This document shows positions 1-5,353 of a DNA stretch of 5,353 nt, one piece after another. Source of the DNA: Limnohabitans sp. (GTDB lineage Bacteria; Pseudomonadota; Gammaproteobacteria; Burkholderiales; Burkholderiaceae_C); contig VEQI01000245.1 of assembly GCA_018883305.1 (NCBI GenBank), positions 1 through 5,353 of the forward strand. The letters run 5' to 3'. Both the position numbers and the translations under genes were made by a program. The notes beneath the pieces were generated by a model, which was not told the DNA's origin, ran no database searches, and saw only the letters and a list, made by a program, of their open reading frames with translations. Numbering within the stretch: position 1 is the first letter of the stretch; each line of letters starts with the position of its first letter.

Positions 1-67
1 CTGAGGGGCTGGGCGCGTGATCGGCGATGGATGCGTCGTGGACGACATCAGGGCTCGGCGGTGGCAT
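1..67 (-). CDS. Possible start of a divergent gene, cut by the left window edge
   Basis: On the minus strand an open frame begins at ATG 67-65 and stays open to the edge, about 22 codons. Its translation begins MPPPSPDVVHDASIADHAP, which I do not recognise. A GGGAG sequence at 77-73 lies five bases upstream of this ATG and is a credible ribosome binding site. A second in-frame ATG at 85-83 has no such site. Codons mostly end in G or C, as in the real genes here. Its position, divergent from a MarR gene across a short control region, is the usual layout for a target of that regulator. Against it, the fragment is short, and the plus strand is also open from base 1 to a TGA at 130-132, so this call is tentative. 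Confidence 0.35.
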   Translation of the reverse strand, partial: MPPPSPDVVHDASIADHAPSPS

Positions 68-112
68 CAGTGCTCCCGGTTGCATGCTTTGAGAAGATCC
101 GGAATGAACCCG

Positions 113-141
113 TTGACCTCCAGCTGAAATGACAATATATT
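113..141 (+). promoter_or_regulatory. Sigma70-like promoter of the MarR/oxidoreductase operon
   Basis: TTGACC at 113-118 matches the -35 consensus in five of six bases. After a 17-base spacer comes TATATT at 136-141, which matches the -10 consensus in five of six. Transcription would start near 148, leaving a leader of roughly 40-50 bases before the MarR start. The region is clearly more AT-rich than the coding DNA around it. The prediction is by inspection only. Confidence 0.55.
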
Positions 142-167
142 GCCTTTCAAGCTATCCATGAAGATAG
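133..167. promoter_or_regulatory. Candidate MarR operator region: palindrome and inverted repeats
   Basis: CAATATATTG at 133-142 is a perfect 10-base palindrome lying over the predicted -10 box. Just downstream are the inverted repeat CTATC-N6-GATAG at 152-167 and the overlapping TTCA-N9-TGAA at 146-162. MarR-family dimers typically bind short, imperfect AT-rich palindromes over their own promoters, so autorepression here is plausible. Which of the three is the true site cannot be decided from one sequence, and short palindromes arise by chance in AT-rich DNA. Confidence 0.4.
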
Positions 168-197
168 ATCCTAATCCTGATTGAGATGATCAAATCT

Positions 198-740
198 ATG
201 GAAAACCCTAGTCATGAGGCGAAAAAACTGAAGCTTGAAATGGCCAATCGGTTGTTTTTCCGTTTGTACCAATGTGCAAACATGTTGCATAAAACCGGTT
301 CCAGAGCCATTGAAGCCGAAGGATTGACCACGCAGCAATGGGCGGTGCTGGGTGCCCTCTCCCGCGAGGAGGCCCGTGAAGGCATGAGCATTGGCGAGCT
401 GGCCCGTTACCTGATGCTGAGTCGTCAAAACCTCTCGGGCGTGATTGGCCGCATGGAGCGCGATGGTCACCTGCACACCGCCCCTGACCCCTCTGACCGT
501 CGCTCTCGTCGGGTGCGAATGACGGCATCGGGCCAGCAGGTCTGGCGTGAATTCGCGCTGCCCAAGATCCATGACTATTACAGCCAGGTGCTGCAGGACT
601 TCTCCCTCAATGACACCGTGCACGCCCTGCACTACCTGCTGAAAATCCTCCACAACATGCAAAAGGTGGATCAACCCGAGGGGGACGATGCCCTTGATCT
701 GACCGAAGCTTTGTCGATGACATCGGAGCCATCCCCATGA
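198..740 (+). CDS. MarR-family winged-helix transcriptional regulator
   Basis: This is a cytoplasmic DNA-binding regulator of about 180 residues, slightly longer than the usual 140-160 for the family. Residues 1-40 form a helical dimerisation region containing NRLFFRLYQCANML. The helix-turn-helix lies at about 65-90, with SIGELARYLMLSRQNLSGVI followed by GRMERDGHL. The wing carries the family signature DPSDRRSRRVRMTASG at about 97-112. The C-terminal helices complete the dimer interface, followed by an acidic tail. An in-frame ATG at 186 would add four residues. I prefer 198 because no purine-rich site precedes 186, although the site before 198 (GAG/GATGA around 183-189) is weak too. The gene overlaps the oxidoreductase by four bases, so the two are translationally coupled. 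MarR proteins of this kind often answer to aromatic acids or their CoA thioesters, but the ligand cannot be read from the sequence. Confidence 0.93.
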   Translation: MENPSHEAKKLKLEMANRLFFRLYQCANMLHKTGSRAIEAEGLTTQQWAVLGALSREEAREGMSIGELARYLMLSRQNLSGVIGRMERDGHLHTAPDPSDRRSRRVRMTASGQQVWREFALPKIHDYYSQVLQDFSLNDTVHALHYLLKILHNMQKVDQPEGDDALDLTEALSMTSEPSP

Positions 741-1765
741 AAGCGGTCTATCTGAATGGCCATGGCGGCAACGAGGTGGTTCAGGTGGGCGAGCAACCCC
801 GACCGTCACCTGCCCCTGGTGAAGTGCTGCTGCGCATGCATGCCAGCACCCTGAACCAGGTGGACTTGTACATGCGCAACAGCGGCGCGGGCATCACTCA
901 TCAGTTGCCGCAGATCATGGGTCTGGATGGCGCTGGCGTCATTGCGTCCTCACAGGGTGACACCGCGTTCACTGAAGGCCAGCGGGTGCTGGTGCATCCA
1001 GGCATTGCCTGCGGGCGCTGCGAGTTCTGTTTGCGCGGCCAGGACGTGTTGTGCACCCGCATGTCCCTGCTGGGCGAGCATCGGCATGGCACCTGGTCGC
1101 AATGGCTGGCTTTGCCGGCCCGCAACGTGTTTCCCACACCGGCGCATCTGGATGACTTGCAGGCTGCCGCCTTGGGCGTGAATCACCTCACAGCCTGGCG
1201 CATGGTGGTGACACAGGCGCGGCTACAGGCTTGGGAGACGGTGCTCATCTTTGGCATCGGCGGTGGGGTATCGCTGGCGGCCTTGCAGATTGCGCAAGCG
1301 CTGGGTGCACGCACGCTGGTGACCTCTCGGCACGCAGACAAACTGGAGCGCGCACGCGCCCTGGGCGCGGACGTGGTGATTGACAGTTCACAGCAGGACG
1401 TGGCCAAGGCCGTCATGGCGGCCACGGGTGGCCGAGGCGTGGATGTGGTGATTGAGAACGTGGGCGCGGCCATGTGGTCCAGCGCGCTCAAGTCCCTGGT
1501 ACGTGGCGGTCGGCTCGTGACGTGCGGCGCCACCTCGGGGGATCAACCCGGGGCCGATCTGCGTCGTCTCTTCATCCGACAGTTGCAGGTCCTGGGCTCC
1601 ACCCTGGGCAGTTTGCATGAAATGCACGACTTGCTGGCCTTTGTGAACCGGCACAAGATCACGCCGGTGATGGATCAAGTCTTTGCCATGGACCAGGTAC
1701 ATGCCGCACTGGACCGGCTGGAGAGCAGTCAGCAGTTTGGCAAAGTGGGCCTGCAGATTTCCTGA
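737..1765 (+). CDS. MDR-superfamily zinc-binding dehydrogenase / quinone oxidoreductase-like
   Basis: This 342-residue medium-chain dehydrogenase/reductase is full length for the family and starts at the ATG inside the ATGA overlap with the MarR gene. Residues 1-150 form the GroES-like domain. Cys92, Cys95, Cys98 and Cys106 make up the structural zinc lobe (CGRCEFC, then LC). The usual catalytic zinc ligands appear absent: the Cys position reads Leu-Asn-Gln (39-41), and the GHE motif reads Gly-Leu-Asp (62-64). A Rossmann domain follows, with the nucleotide loop FGIGGGVS at 172-179 and strand-end residues Thr-Ser-Arg (196-198). These fit NADP(H) better than NAD(H). The C-terminal GKVGLQI is typical of the group. 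The enzyme probably reduces or oxidises a carbonyl or activated double bond. Its substrate is unknown, and no catabolic partner in the window identifies it. The operon probably ends here. Confidence 0.92.
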   Translation: MKAVYLNGHGGNEVVQVGEQPRPSPAPGEVLLRMHASTLNQVDLYMRNSGAGITHQLPQIMGLDGAGVIASSQGDTAFTEGQRVLVHPGIACGRCEFCLRGQDVLCTRMSLLGEHRHGTWSQWLALPARNVFPTPAHLDDLQAAALGVNHLTAWRMVVTQARLQAWETVLIFGIGGGVSLAALQIAQALGARTLVTSRHADKLERARALGADVVIDSSQQDVAKAVMAATGGRGVDVVIENVGAAMWSSALKSLVRGGRLVTCGATSGDQPGADLRRLFIRQLQVLGSTLGSLHEMHDLLAFVNRHKITPVMDQVFAMDQVHAALDRLESSQQFGKVGLQIS

Positions 1766-1818
1766 GCGGATGCAGGCTCAGACTGGGGTGAATGGGCGCC
1801 AGCCTTGCCGCGTCTTGC

Positions 1819-3033
1819 TCAATCTGCCGCAGCAGCGGTCGCCGTCTGACGCAGCAACAGCAGCCCCACGACGGCGGGAATCAGGGACAGTGCTTGCAAG
1901 CCTTGCGAGAAACTGCCGCCGGCAGCCACCCATTGAGAAATCAGGAAGGGGCCCATCATGGCGCCTGTAAAGGTGAGGAACTGAGTGGCACCGGCCGCGT
2001 TGGCCAAGCGCTCACGAGGGACGGATCTCACCAAGGCGGCAAAGAAAACACCGTTCCAGCCCATCACGAAGGTGCCGCACAGCAAGGCCGACACGGCACT
2101 GATCATGACATGGCCCGACAGGCCACCCCAAGCCAGCAGCACCAAGCCGACACTCATGAACACGCCCAGCCAGCCCAGCAGTCTGAAGGGCGGCATCCAG
2201 CGATCGGCCAGATGCCCGAACCCCACCCGCGCCGCCGTGCTGGCAAGCTGAGAGGCCGCCAGAATGGCCGCGGCCGAGGCCAGCATCAATCCACCTTCCA
2301 AGTGCAACAAAGACACCAGAAATGTCAAGAAGCCTTGTTGCGACATGGCGTACACCAAAGACACCAACCCCAAGCGTCGCATCGCGCGGTCATGCTTCAA
2401 GTCCTGCAACGGGGCCCACCAGCGCATGCCGCTGGGCGCAGGCTGCTGCTCTCCTGGGGGCTGCAAACGCGACAGCGTGGTCCACAACCAAAAACTGACC
2501 CCCACGCAGACCAAGGCGGCCACCCGCACCGACACCTGCCACCCCAGCAGTCCCAGGCCCAGTGGCATGCACAAACCGGCCACCGCCACGCCCAACGGGA
2601 CACCCGCTTGCTTCATGGAGAAAAACAAGCCCGAGGACTGCGCCGGCACATGGCGCGCCAGCACGGCGGCCGCCGTGGGATTGGCCAGACCGTAGCCAAA
2701 TCCGATGCACAGGGCTGCAGGCAACAAGGCCCAGGCCTCACCCACGGTCGCCAGGAGCGCCCCCACACCTAACGCCAGCAAGGACCCCTGACTCACCCGC
2801 ACACCGCCCCAACGCGCCACCCACTGCCCTGTCGGCAATCCCGCCGTCATGGCTGCCAGGTAGGCCACGGCCACAAAAATGCCCACGCGCTCAGGAGGAA
2901 GGGACAGGCTGGGCGCCACAACGGGGCTGAGCACCGCGGCGGTGCTCATGACCATGGAGGCCAGCACCTGCACCGCCAGCATGGCCACCAGGGCCAGCCA
3001 GGGAAAATGCAAACGCTCGGCCGTTGGCGTCAC
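1819..3033 (-). CDS. Major facilitator superfamily (MFS) transporter
   Basis: This is a 404-residue integral inner-membrane protein with about twelve hydrophobic segments in two halves, the standard MFS length. An MFS motif-A-like loop, GQWVARWGGVRV, lies at 69-80 between helices 2 and 3, and a second copy, GHLADRWMPP, lies at 273-282. KQAGVPLGVAVAG at 141-153 resembles the helix-5 motif of antiporter-type facilitators. A hydrophilic central loop spans about 188-220. The start is taken as GTG 3033-3031 because its GTGA overlaps the fahA stop codon by four bases, and the protein then begins just before helix 1. An upstream in-frame ATG at 3102 would add 23 arginine-rich residues encoded within fahA, which is unlikely. 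Being coupled to fahA suggests uptake or efflux of an aromatic or organic acid. The substrate is not known. Confidence 0.93.
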   Translation of the reverse strand: MTPTAERLHFPWLALVAMLAVQVLASMVMSTAAVLSPVVAPSLSLPPERVGIFVAVAYLAAMTAGLPTGQWVARWGGVRVSQGSLLALGVGALLATVGEAWALLPAALCIGFGYGLANPTAAAVLARHVPAQSSGLFFSMKQAGVPLGVAVAGLCMPLGLGLLGWQVSVRVAALVCVGVSFWLWTTLSRLQPPGEQQPAPSGMRWWAPLQDLKHDRAMRRLGLVSLVYAMSQQGFLTFLVSLLHLEGGLMLASAAAILAASQLASTAARVGFGHLADRWMPPFRLLGWLGVFMSVGLVLLAWGGLSGHVMISAVSALLCGTFVMGWNGVFFAALVRSVPRERLANAAGATQFLTFTGAMMGPFLISQWVAAGGSFSQGLQALSLIPAVVGLLLLRQTATAAAAD

Positions 3034-4346
3034 GCGCGCGCCGGCAGCACCGTGCCCACACACTCGCCGAAGCCGATGCGGGCAGCGCCCTCGCGCTGAC
3101 ACCAGCCGCGCAGGGTGACGGTGTCGCCATCTTCCAGGAACACACGTTGCTCGCCATCAGGCAGTTGCACCGGTTGCTTGCCACCCACAGTGAGTTCCAG
3201 CAACGCGGCCGCCTGCTCCAGCGATGGCCCGGACAGCGTGCCACTGCCAAACATGTCACCCGGGTTGAGGTTGCAACCATTGACGGTGTGATGTGCCACC
3301 ATTTGCGCCACGGTCCAGTAGGCATGTCGGTAATTGGTGAGACACAAACGATGCGCGGCGGCGCCCTGGTCACGCATGCGCGTGGTCAGCAAGTCCGCGC
3401 TGAGTTGAATATCGATGCCACCCGCAGCCCGGTTGTCGGCCGAATCCAGGTACGGCAAGGGTTGCGGATCGTCCGGCGGGTGGGCAAAGGGCACCCGGTA
3501 AGGCGCCAATGCTTCCATGGTGACCAGCCAGGGCGAGATGGTGCTGGCAAAACTCTTGGAGAGAAACGGCCCCAGGGGCTGGTATTCCCAGGCCTGAATA
3601 TCGCGAGCCGACCAATCATTGAGCAGACACAGGCCAAACACGTGCTTCTCGGCATCCTGCATGGCAATGGGTTCGCCCAGGGCATTGCCCTGGCCCAGAA
3701 ACACGCCCAGTTCCAGTTCGATGTCCAGGCGCTTGCAAGGCCCAAAGCTGGGCTGCGTGGCGCCCGGTGGCAAGGTCTGCCCCACCGGACGACGGAACTG
3801 TTGCCCCGACACACCGATGCTGGACGAACGACCGTGATAACCAATGGGAACCCACTTGTAATTGGGCAGCAGTGGATTGTCCGGACGGAACAGACGCCCC
3901 ACGTTGGTGGCGTGGTGGACCGAGGTGTAGAAGTCGGTGTAGTCACCAATGCGGGCGGGCACGTCAAATTGCACGCTGGATTGCGGCACCAGACAGGCCT
4001 GCACCGCCGCTTGCTGGGTCGCGCCCGTGCGCAACACTCGGGAGAGTCCCGCACGCAACGCGCTCCAGGCATGCGGGCCCATCGCCATCAGGGTATTGAG
4101 CTTGTCGGCGCTGGCGGCCTGGGCAGCCGTTTGAGCCAGTCCATCCAACACACCGGTACTTGCCAGTGCAGCCAGGTCGAGCACCTGATCGCCAATCGCC
4201 ACGCCACCCCGGAAAGCCTCCGAGGAGCCCGCACGGCGGAACACCGCGAATGGCAGGTTTTGAATCGGGAAATCGGTCTGGCCGTTGTTGGCCGAGGTCA
4301 CCCAGCTGGTCAACTGGGGATCGTGGGTTTCATTCAACGTGATCAT
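3030..4346 (-). CDS. fahA: Fumarylacetoacetase (fumarylacetoacetate hydrolase)
   Basis: This enzyme hydrolyses 4-fumarylacetoacetate to fumarate and acetoacetate, the final step of homogentisate catabolism, in the cytoplasm. The 438 residues match the family length. An N-terminal SH3-like domain (about 1-125) precedes the FAH catalytic domain. Aligned from memory with mouse FAH, all key residues are present. The metal ligands are Asp138 in DYTDFYTS, Glu210 and Glu212 in LDIELELG, and Asp244 in NDWSARDIQ. The catalytic pair is His145 in HHATNVG and Glu384. Substrate-binding residues are Arg154, Tyr170, Arg248, Gln251, Lys264 and Thr370. It should therefore be active and is a true fumarylacetoacetase, not one of the shorter FAH-fold hydratases or isomerases. 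It lies 37 bases after the VOC gene with only a weak ribosome binding site (CAGAG, about ten bases upstream), and it overlaps the transporter gene. Confidence 0.97.
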   Translation of the reverse strand: MITLNETHDPQLTSWVTSANNGQTDFPIQNLPFAVFRRAGSSEAFRGGVAIGDQVLDLAALASTGVLDGLAQTAAQAASADKLNTLMAMGPHAWSALRAGLSRVLRTGATQQAAVQACLVPQSSVQFDVPARIGDYTDFYTSVHHATNVGRLFRPDNPLLPNYKWVPIGYHGRSSSIGVSGQQFRRPVGQTLPPGATQPSFGPCKRLDIELELGVFLGQGNALGEPIAMQDAEKHVFGLCLLNDWSARDIQAWEYQPLGPFLSKSFASTISPWLVTMEALAPYRVPFAHPPDDPQPLPYLDSADNRAAGGIDIQLSADLLTTRMRDQGAAAHRLCLTNYRHAYWTVAQMVAHHTVNGCNLNPGDMFGSGTLSGPSLEQAAALLELTVGGKQPVQLPDGEQRVFLEDGDTVTLRGWCQREGAARIGFGECVGTVLPARA

Positions 4347-4383
4347 TCGGTGTGGGCTCTGTGTGAAAGCTCAAGGTGGAGGC

Positions 4384-4926
4384 TCAGTGGCTGGCGCCAA
4401 ATTCTCTGTCGTGCATCCAGGCTGCGTGCTTGGGGGCGCGCTTGGTCTTGCTCCATTCTTCCAGCATTTCCCACTTCACATCGTCAAGTTTGCGATACAT
4501 GTCAGGTGTGCCGACGTCTGCGGCCAACTCCAGGCGGTGGCCATTCGGGTCAAAGAAATAAATGCTCTTGAAGATGGCGTGATCCGTCACACCCACGACC
4601 GGAATGCCGGCGGCCTCCAAGCGTGCCTTGGCCGCTTCCAGAGTCTGCACGCTATCCACCTTGAAGGCAATGTGCTGCACCCAGTCGGGGGTGTTGGTGT
4701 CGCGCCCCATCTCGGGGGCGGTGGGGAGCTCGAAGAATGCCAGGACATTGCCGCCACCGGCATCCATGAAAATGTGCATGTAAGGGTCCGGGGCATGGGT
4801 GCTGGGCACCTGGTCTTCGGCGATGGCCAGCACAAAGTCCATGTTCAGGTGCTTGCGATACCACTCGACGGTTTCCTTGGCATCCTTGCAACGGTAGGCC
4901 ACGTGGTGCATGCGGTCGATTTTCAT
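4384..4926 (-). CDS. VOC-superfamily (glyoxalase/bleomycin-resistance/dioxygenase fold) protein
   Basis: This is a 180-residue cytoplasmic protein of two beta-alpha-beta-beta-beta modules, at about 4-68 and 82-136. The expected metal ligands are present at equivalent places: His8 (in MHHVAY), Glu66 (in FFELP), His85 (in VQHIAF) and Glu133 (in HRLELA). A divalent-metal enzyme is therefore likely. A charged tail of about 45 residues (136-180, including WEMLEEWSKTKRAP) extends beyond the fold. I chose ATG 4926-4924 because AGGAGA ends seven bases upstream. The upstream in-frame ATG at 4959 would place that site inside the gene. It is the first gene of the unit with fahA and the transporter. The family includes glyoxalase I, epimerases, thiol-dependent isomerases and extradiol dioxygenases. 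The exact reaction cannot be read from the sequence, although the context favours an aromatic-pathway intermediate. Confidence 0.9.
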   Translation of the reverse strand: MKIDRMHHVAYRCKDAKETVEWYRKHLNMDFVLAIAEDQVPSTHAPDPYMHIFMDAGGGNVLAFFELPTAPEMGRDTNTPDWVQHIAFKVDSVQTLEAAKARLEAAGIPVVGVTDHAIFKSIYFFDPNGHRLELAADVGTPDMYRKLDDVKWEMLEEWSKTKRAPKHAAWMHDREFGASH

Positions 4927-4934
4927 GAAGGGTC

Positions 4935-4940
4935 TCCTGT
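4935..4940 (-). promoter_or_regulatory. Ribosome binding site that fixes the VOC gene start
   Basis: Read on the minus strand, ACAGGAGACCCTTCATG places a strong AGGAG core about eight bases from the ATG at 4926. It is the clearest Shine-Dalgarno sequence in the window. It supports the 180-residue start over the longer 191-residue reading. Confidence 0.7.
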
Positions 4941-4949
4941 GAAAATTCA

Positions 4950-4967
4950 GAATTGACAAATCAATTC
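4950..4967. promoter_or_regulatory. Inverted repeat, candidate IclR-family operator
   Basis: GAATTGACAAATCAATTC has perfect 7-base arms around four central bases. It lies in the divergent region between the VOC operon and the IclR-type gene, overlapping the predicted -35 of the regulator's promoter. It is also inside the leader of the leftward operon, 24 bases from the VOC start. IclR regulators commonly bind palindromes of about this size in such regions, both autoregulating and controlling the neighbouring operon. Three AATTCA copies at 4944, 4963 and 4978 add further local repetition. Binding is inferred, while the symmetry is directly visible. Confidence 0.5.
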
Positions 4968-4980
4968 ATCAATAAATAAT
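4953..4980 (+). promoter_or_regulatory. Sigma70-like promoter for the IclR-type regulator
   Basis: TTGACA at 4953-4958 is a perfect -35 match. After a 16-base spacer, AATAAT at 4975-4980 matches the -10 in five of six bases. Transcription would begin near 4987, about 50 bases before the start codon. For the opposite direction only a weaker candidate is visible: TTGACT read from 4996 to 4991 with a poor -10 (TATTGA) at 4974-4969. The leftward operon may therefore need an activator. Confidence 0.5.
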
Positions 4981-5038
4981 TCAAGATGATAGTCAAAATC
5001 CCATCCGCTCGCAAGCCAGACCATACACCGTCGTCCCC

Positions 5039-5353
5039 ATGAACGCTACCCGTACCTCTGCCATCCGCAAAAACGCCCCTGCCAAACCCACCAAAACCTC
5101 GCGTGGCATCCAGAGCGTGGAGGTGGGCGGTCAGTTGCTGCACGCACTGGCCCGCACCGGACGCGACATGGCGTTGAAAGACCTGGCCCACGAGGCAGGC
5201 ATGACGCCTGCACGCGCCCACCCGTACCTGGTGAGCTTTGGCAAACTCGGCCTGATCGAGCAAGACCCCGGCAGCGGCCATTACGGCCTGGGTGCCCTGG
5301 CCCGGCAGTTGGGGTTGATCAGCCTGCAGCAAGTGGACCCGGTTCGCCTGACC
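5039..5353 (+). CDS. IclR-family transcriptional regulator, N-terminal part (cut by right edge)
   Basis: An open frame of 105 codons from ATG 5039-5041 runs off the window. After a basic, Ala/Pro/Lys-rich tail (residues 1-23) comes the winged helix-turn-helix typical of IclR proteins. SRGIQSVEVGGQLLHALA (21-38) is the first helix, ALKDLAHEAGMTPARAHPYL (45-64) is the helix-turn-helix, and FGKLGLIEQDPGSGHYGLG (67-85) is recognition-helix end and wing. The expected C-terminal effector-binding domain would follow outside the window, since family members are about 250-280 residues. No in-frame ATG, GTG or TTG lies between the upstream stop (TAA at 4973-4975) and this ATG, so the start is well fixed although no good ribosome binding site is visible. 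Its divergent position makes it the probable regulator of the VOC-fahA-transporter operon, acting as activator or repressor with an unknown ligand. Confidence 0.88.
   Translation, partial: MNATRTSAIRKNAPAKPTKTSRGIQSVEVGGQLLHALARTGRDMALKDLAHEAGMTPARAHPYLVSFGKLGLIEQDPGSGHYGLGALARQLGLISLQQVDPVRLT

Noticed and set aside
1..132. Plus-strand frame open from the edge to TGA at 130-132, possible C-terminus of an upstream gene
   Set aside because: About 43 codons with no recognisable motif and Arg/Trp-rich, less typical than the minus-strand frame. It cannot be excluded but is not supported.
1766..1818. Possible bidirectional terminator between the convergent genes
   Set aside because: Only a weak bulged pairing is visible (GCAGGCT with AGCCTTGC around a long loop), with no T-run on either strand. 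An intrinsic terminator is not supported.
1792..2772. Plus-strand open frame of 326 codons opposite the transporter
   Set aside because: The product is dominated by Gln, His, Arg and Gly, as expected for the reverse of a hydrophobic membrane-protein gene. It has no ribosome binding site or domain.
3024..4571. Plus-strand open frame of 515 codons opposite fahA and the end of the VOC gene
   Set aside because: It is the antisense of a gene with every fumarylacetoacetase active-site residue. Long antisense frames are expected in GC-rich DNA, and the translation is low-complexity, rich in Arg, Gln and His, with no recognisable domain.
4961..5332. Minus-strand open frame of 123 codons across the IclR start
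   Set aside because: It overlaps the convincing IclR DNA-binding domain on the other strand and would fill the divergent control region. It has no recognisable domain.

Overview
This window looks like ordinary chromosomal catabolic DNA from a GC-rich betaproteobacterium, most likely a member of the Burkholderiales near Comamonadaceae. That placement rests on the strong G/C bias at third codon positions, on the style of the MarR and IclR regulators, and on the mix of an aromatic-degradation enzyme with a major facilitator. It is a judgement by eye, not a search result. I saw no mobile elements, RNA genes or CRISPR repeats.

Left module (about 1-1765). An AT-richer control region at about 110-185 holds a good sigma70-like promoter with a palindrome over its -10 box. 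It precedes a MarR-family regulator, which overlaps by four bases (ATGA) an MDR-superfamily oxidoreductase. That enzyme keeps the four-cysteine structural zinc lobe but lacks the usual catalytic zinc ligands. On the opposite strand an open frame with a plausible ribosome binding site runs off the left edge and may be the start of a divergent gene controlled by the MarR protein.

Right module (1819-5353). A leftward three-gene unit reads VOC/glyoxalase-fold protein, then fumarylacetoacetase (fahA), then MFS transporter. The transporter starts at a GTG that overlaps the fahA stop codon by four bases. Facing away from this unit is the start of an IclR-family regulator, cut by the right edge. The 112-base divergent region between them is AT-rich. 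It contains an 18-base inverted repeat with perfect 7-base arms, overlapping the -35 of a promoter-like sequence aimed at the regulator.

How the genes may work together: fumarylacetoacetase catalyses the last step of homogentisate (tyrosine/phenylacetate-type) breakdown, giving fumarate and acetoacetate. The transporter probably moves an aromatic or organic acid related to this route, and the IclR protein probably senses a pathway compound. Homogentisate dioxygenase and maleylacetoacetate isomerase are not in the window. The VOC protein sits where one of them might be expected, and its role is the main open question. The two operons converge at about 1766-1818, and nothing in the sequence shows that they share one pathway.
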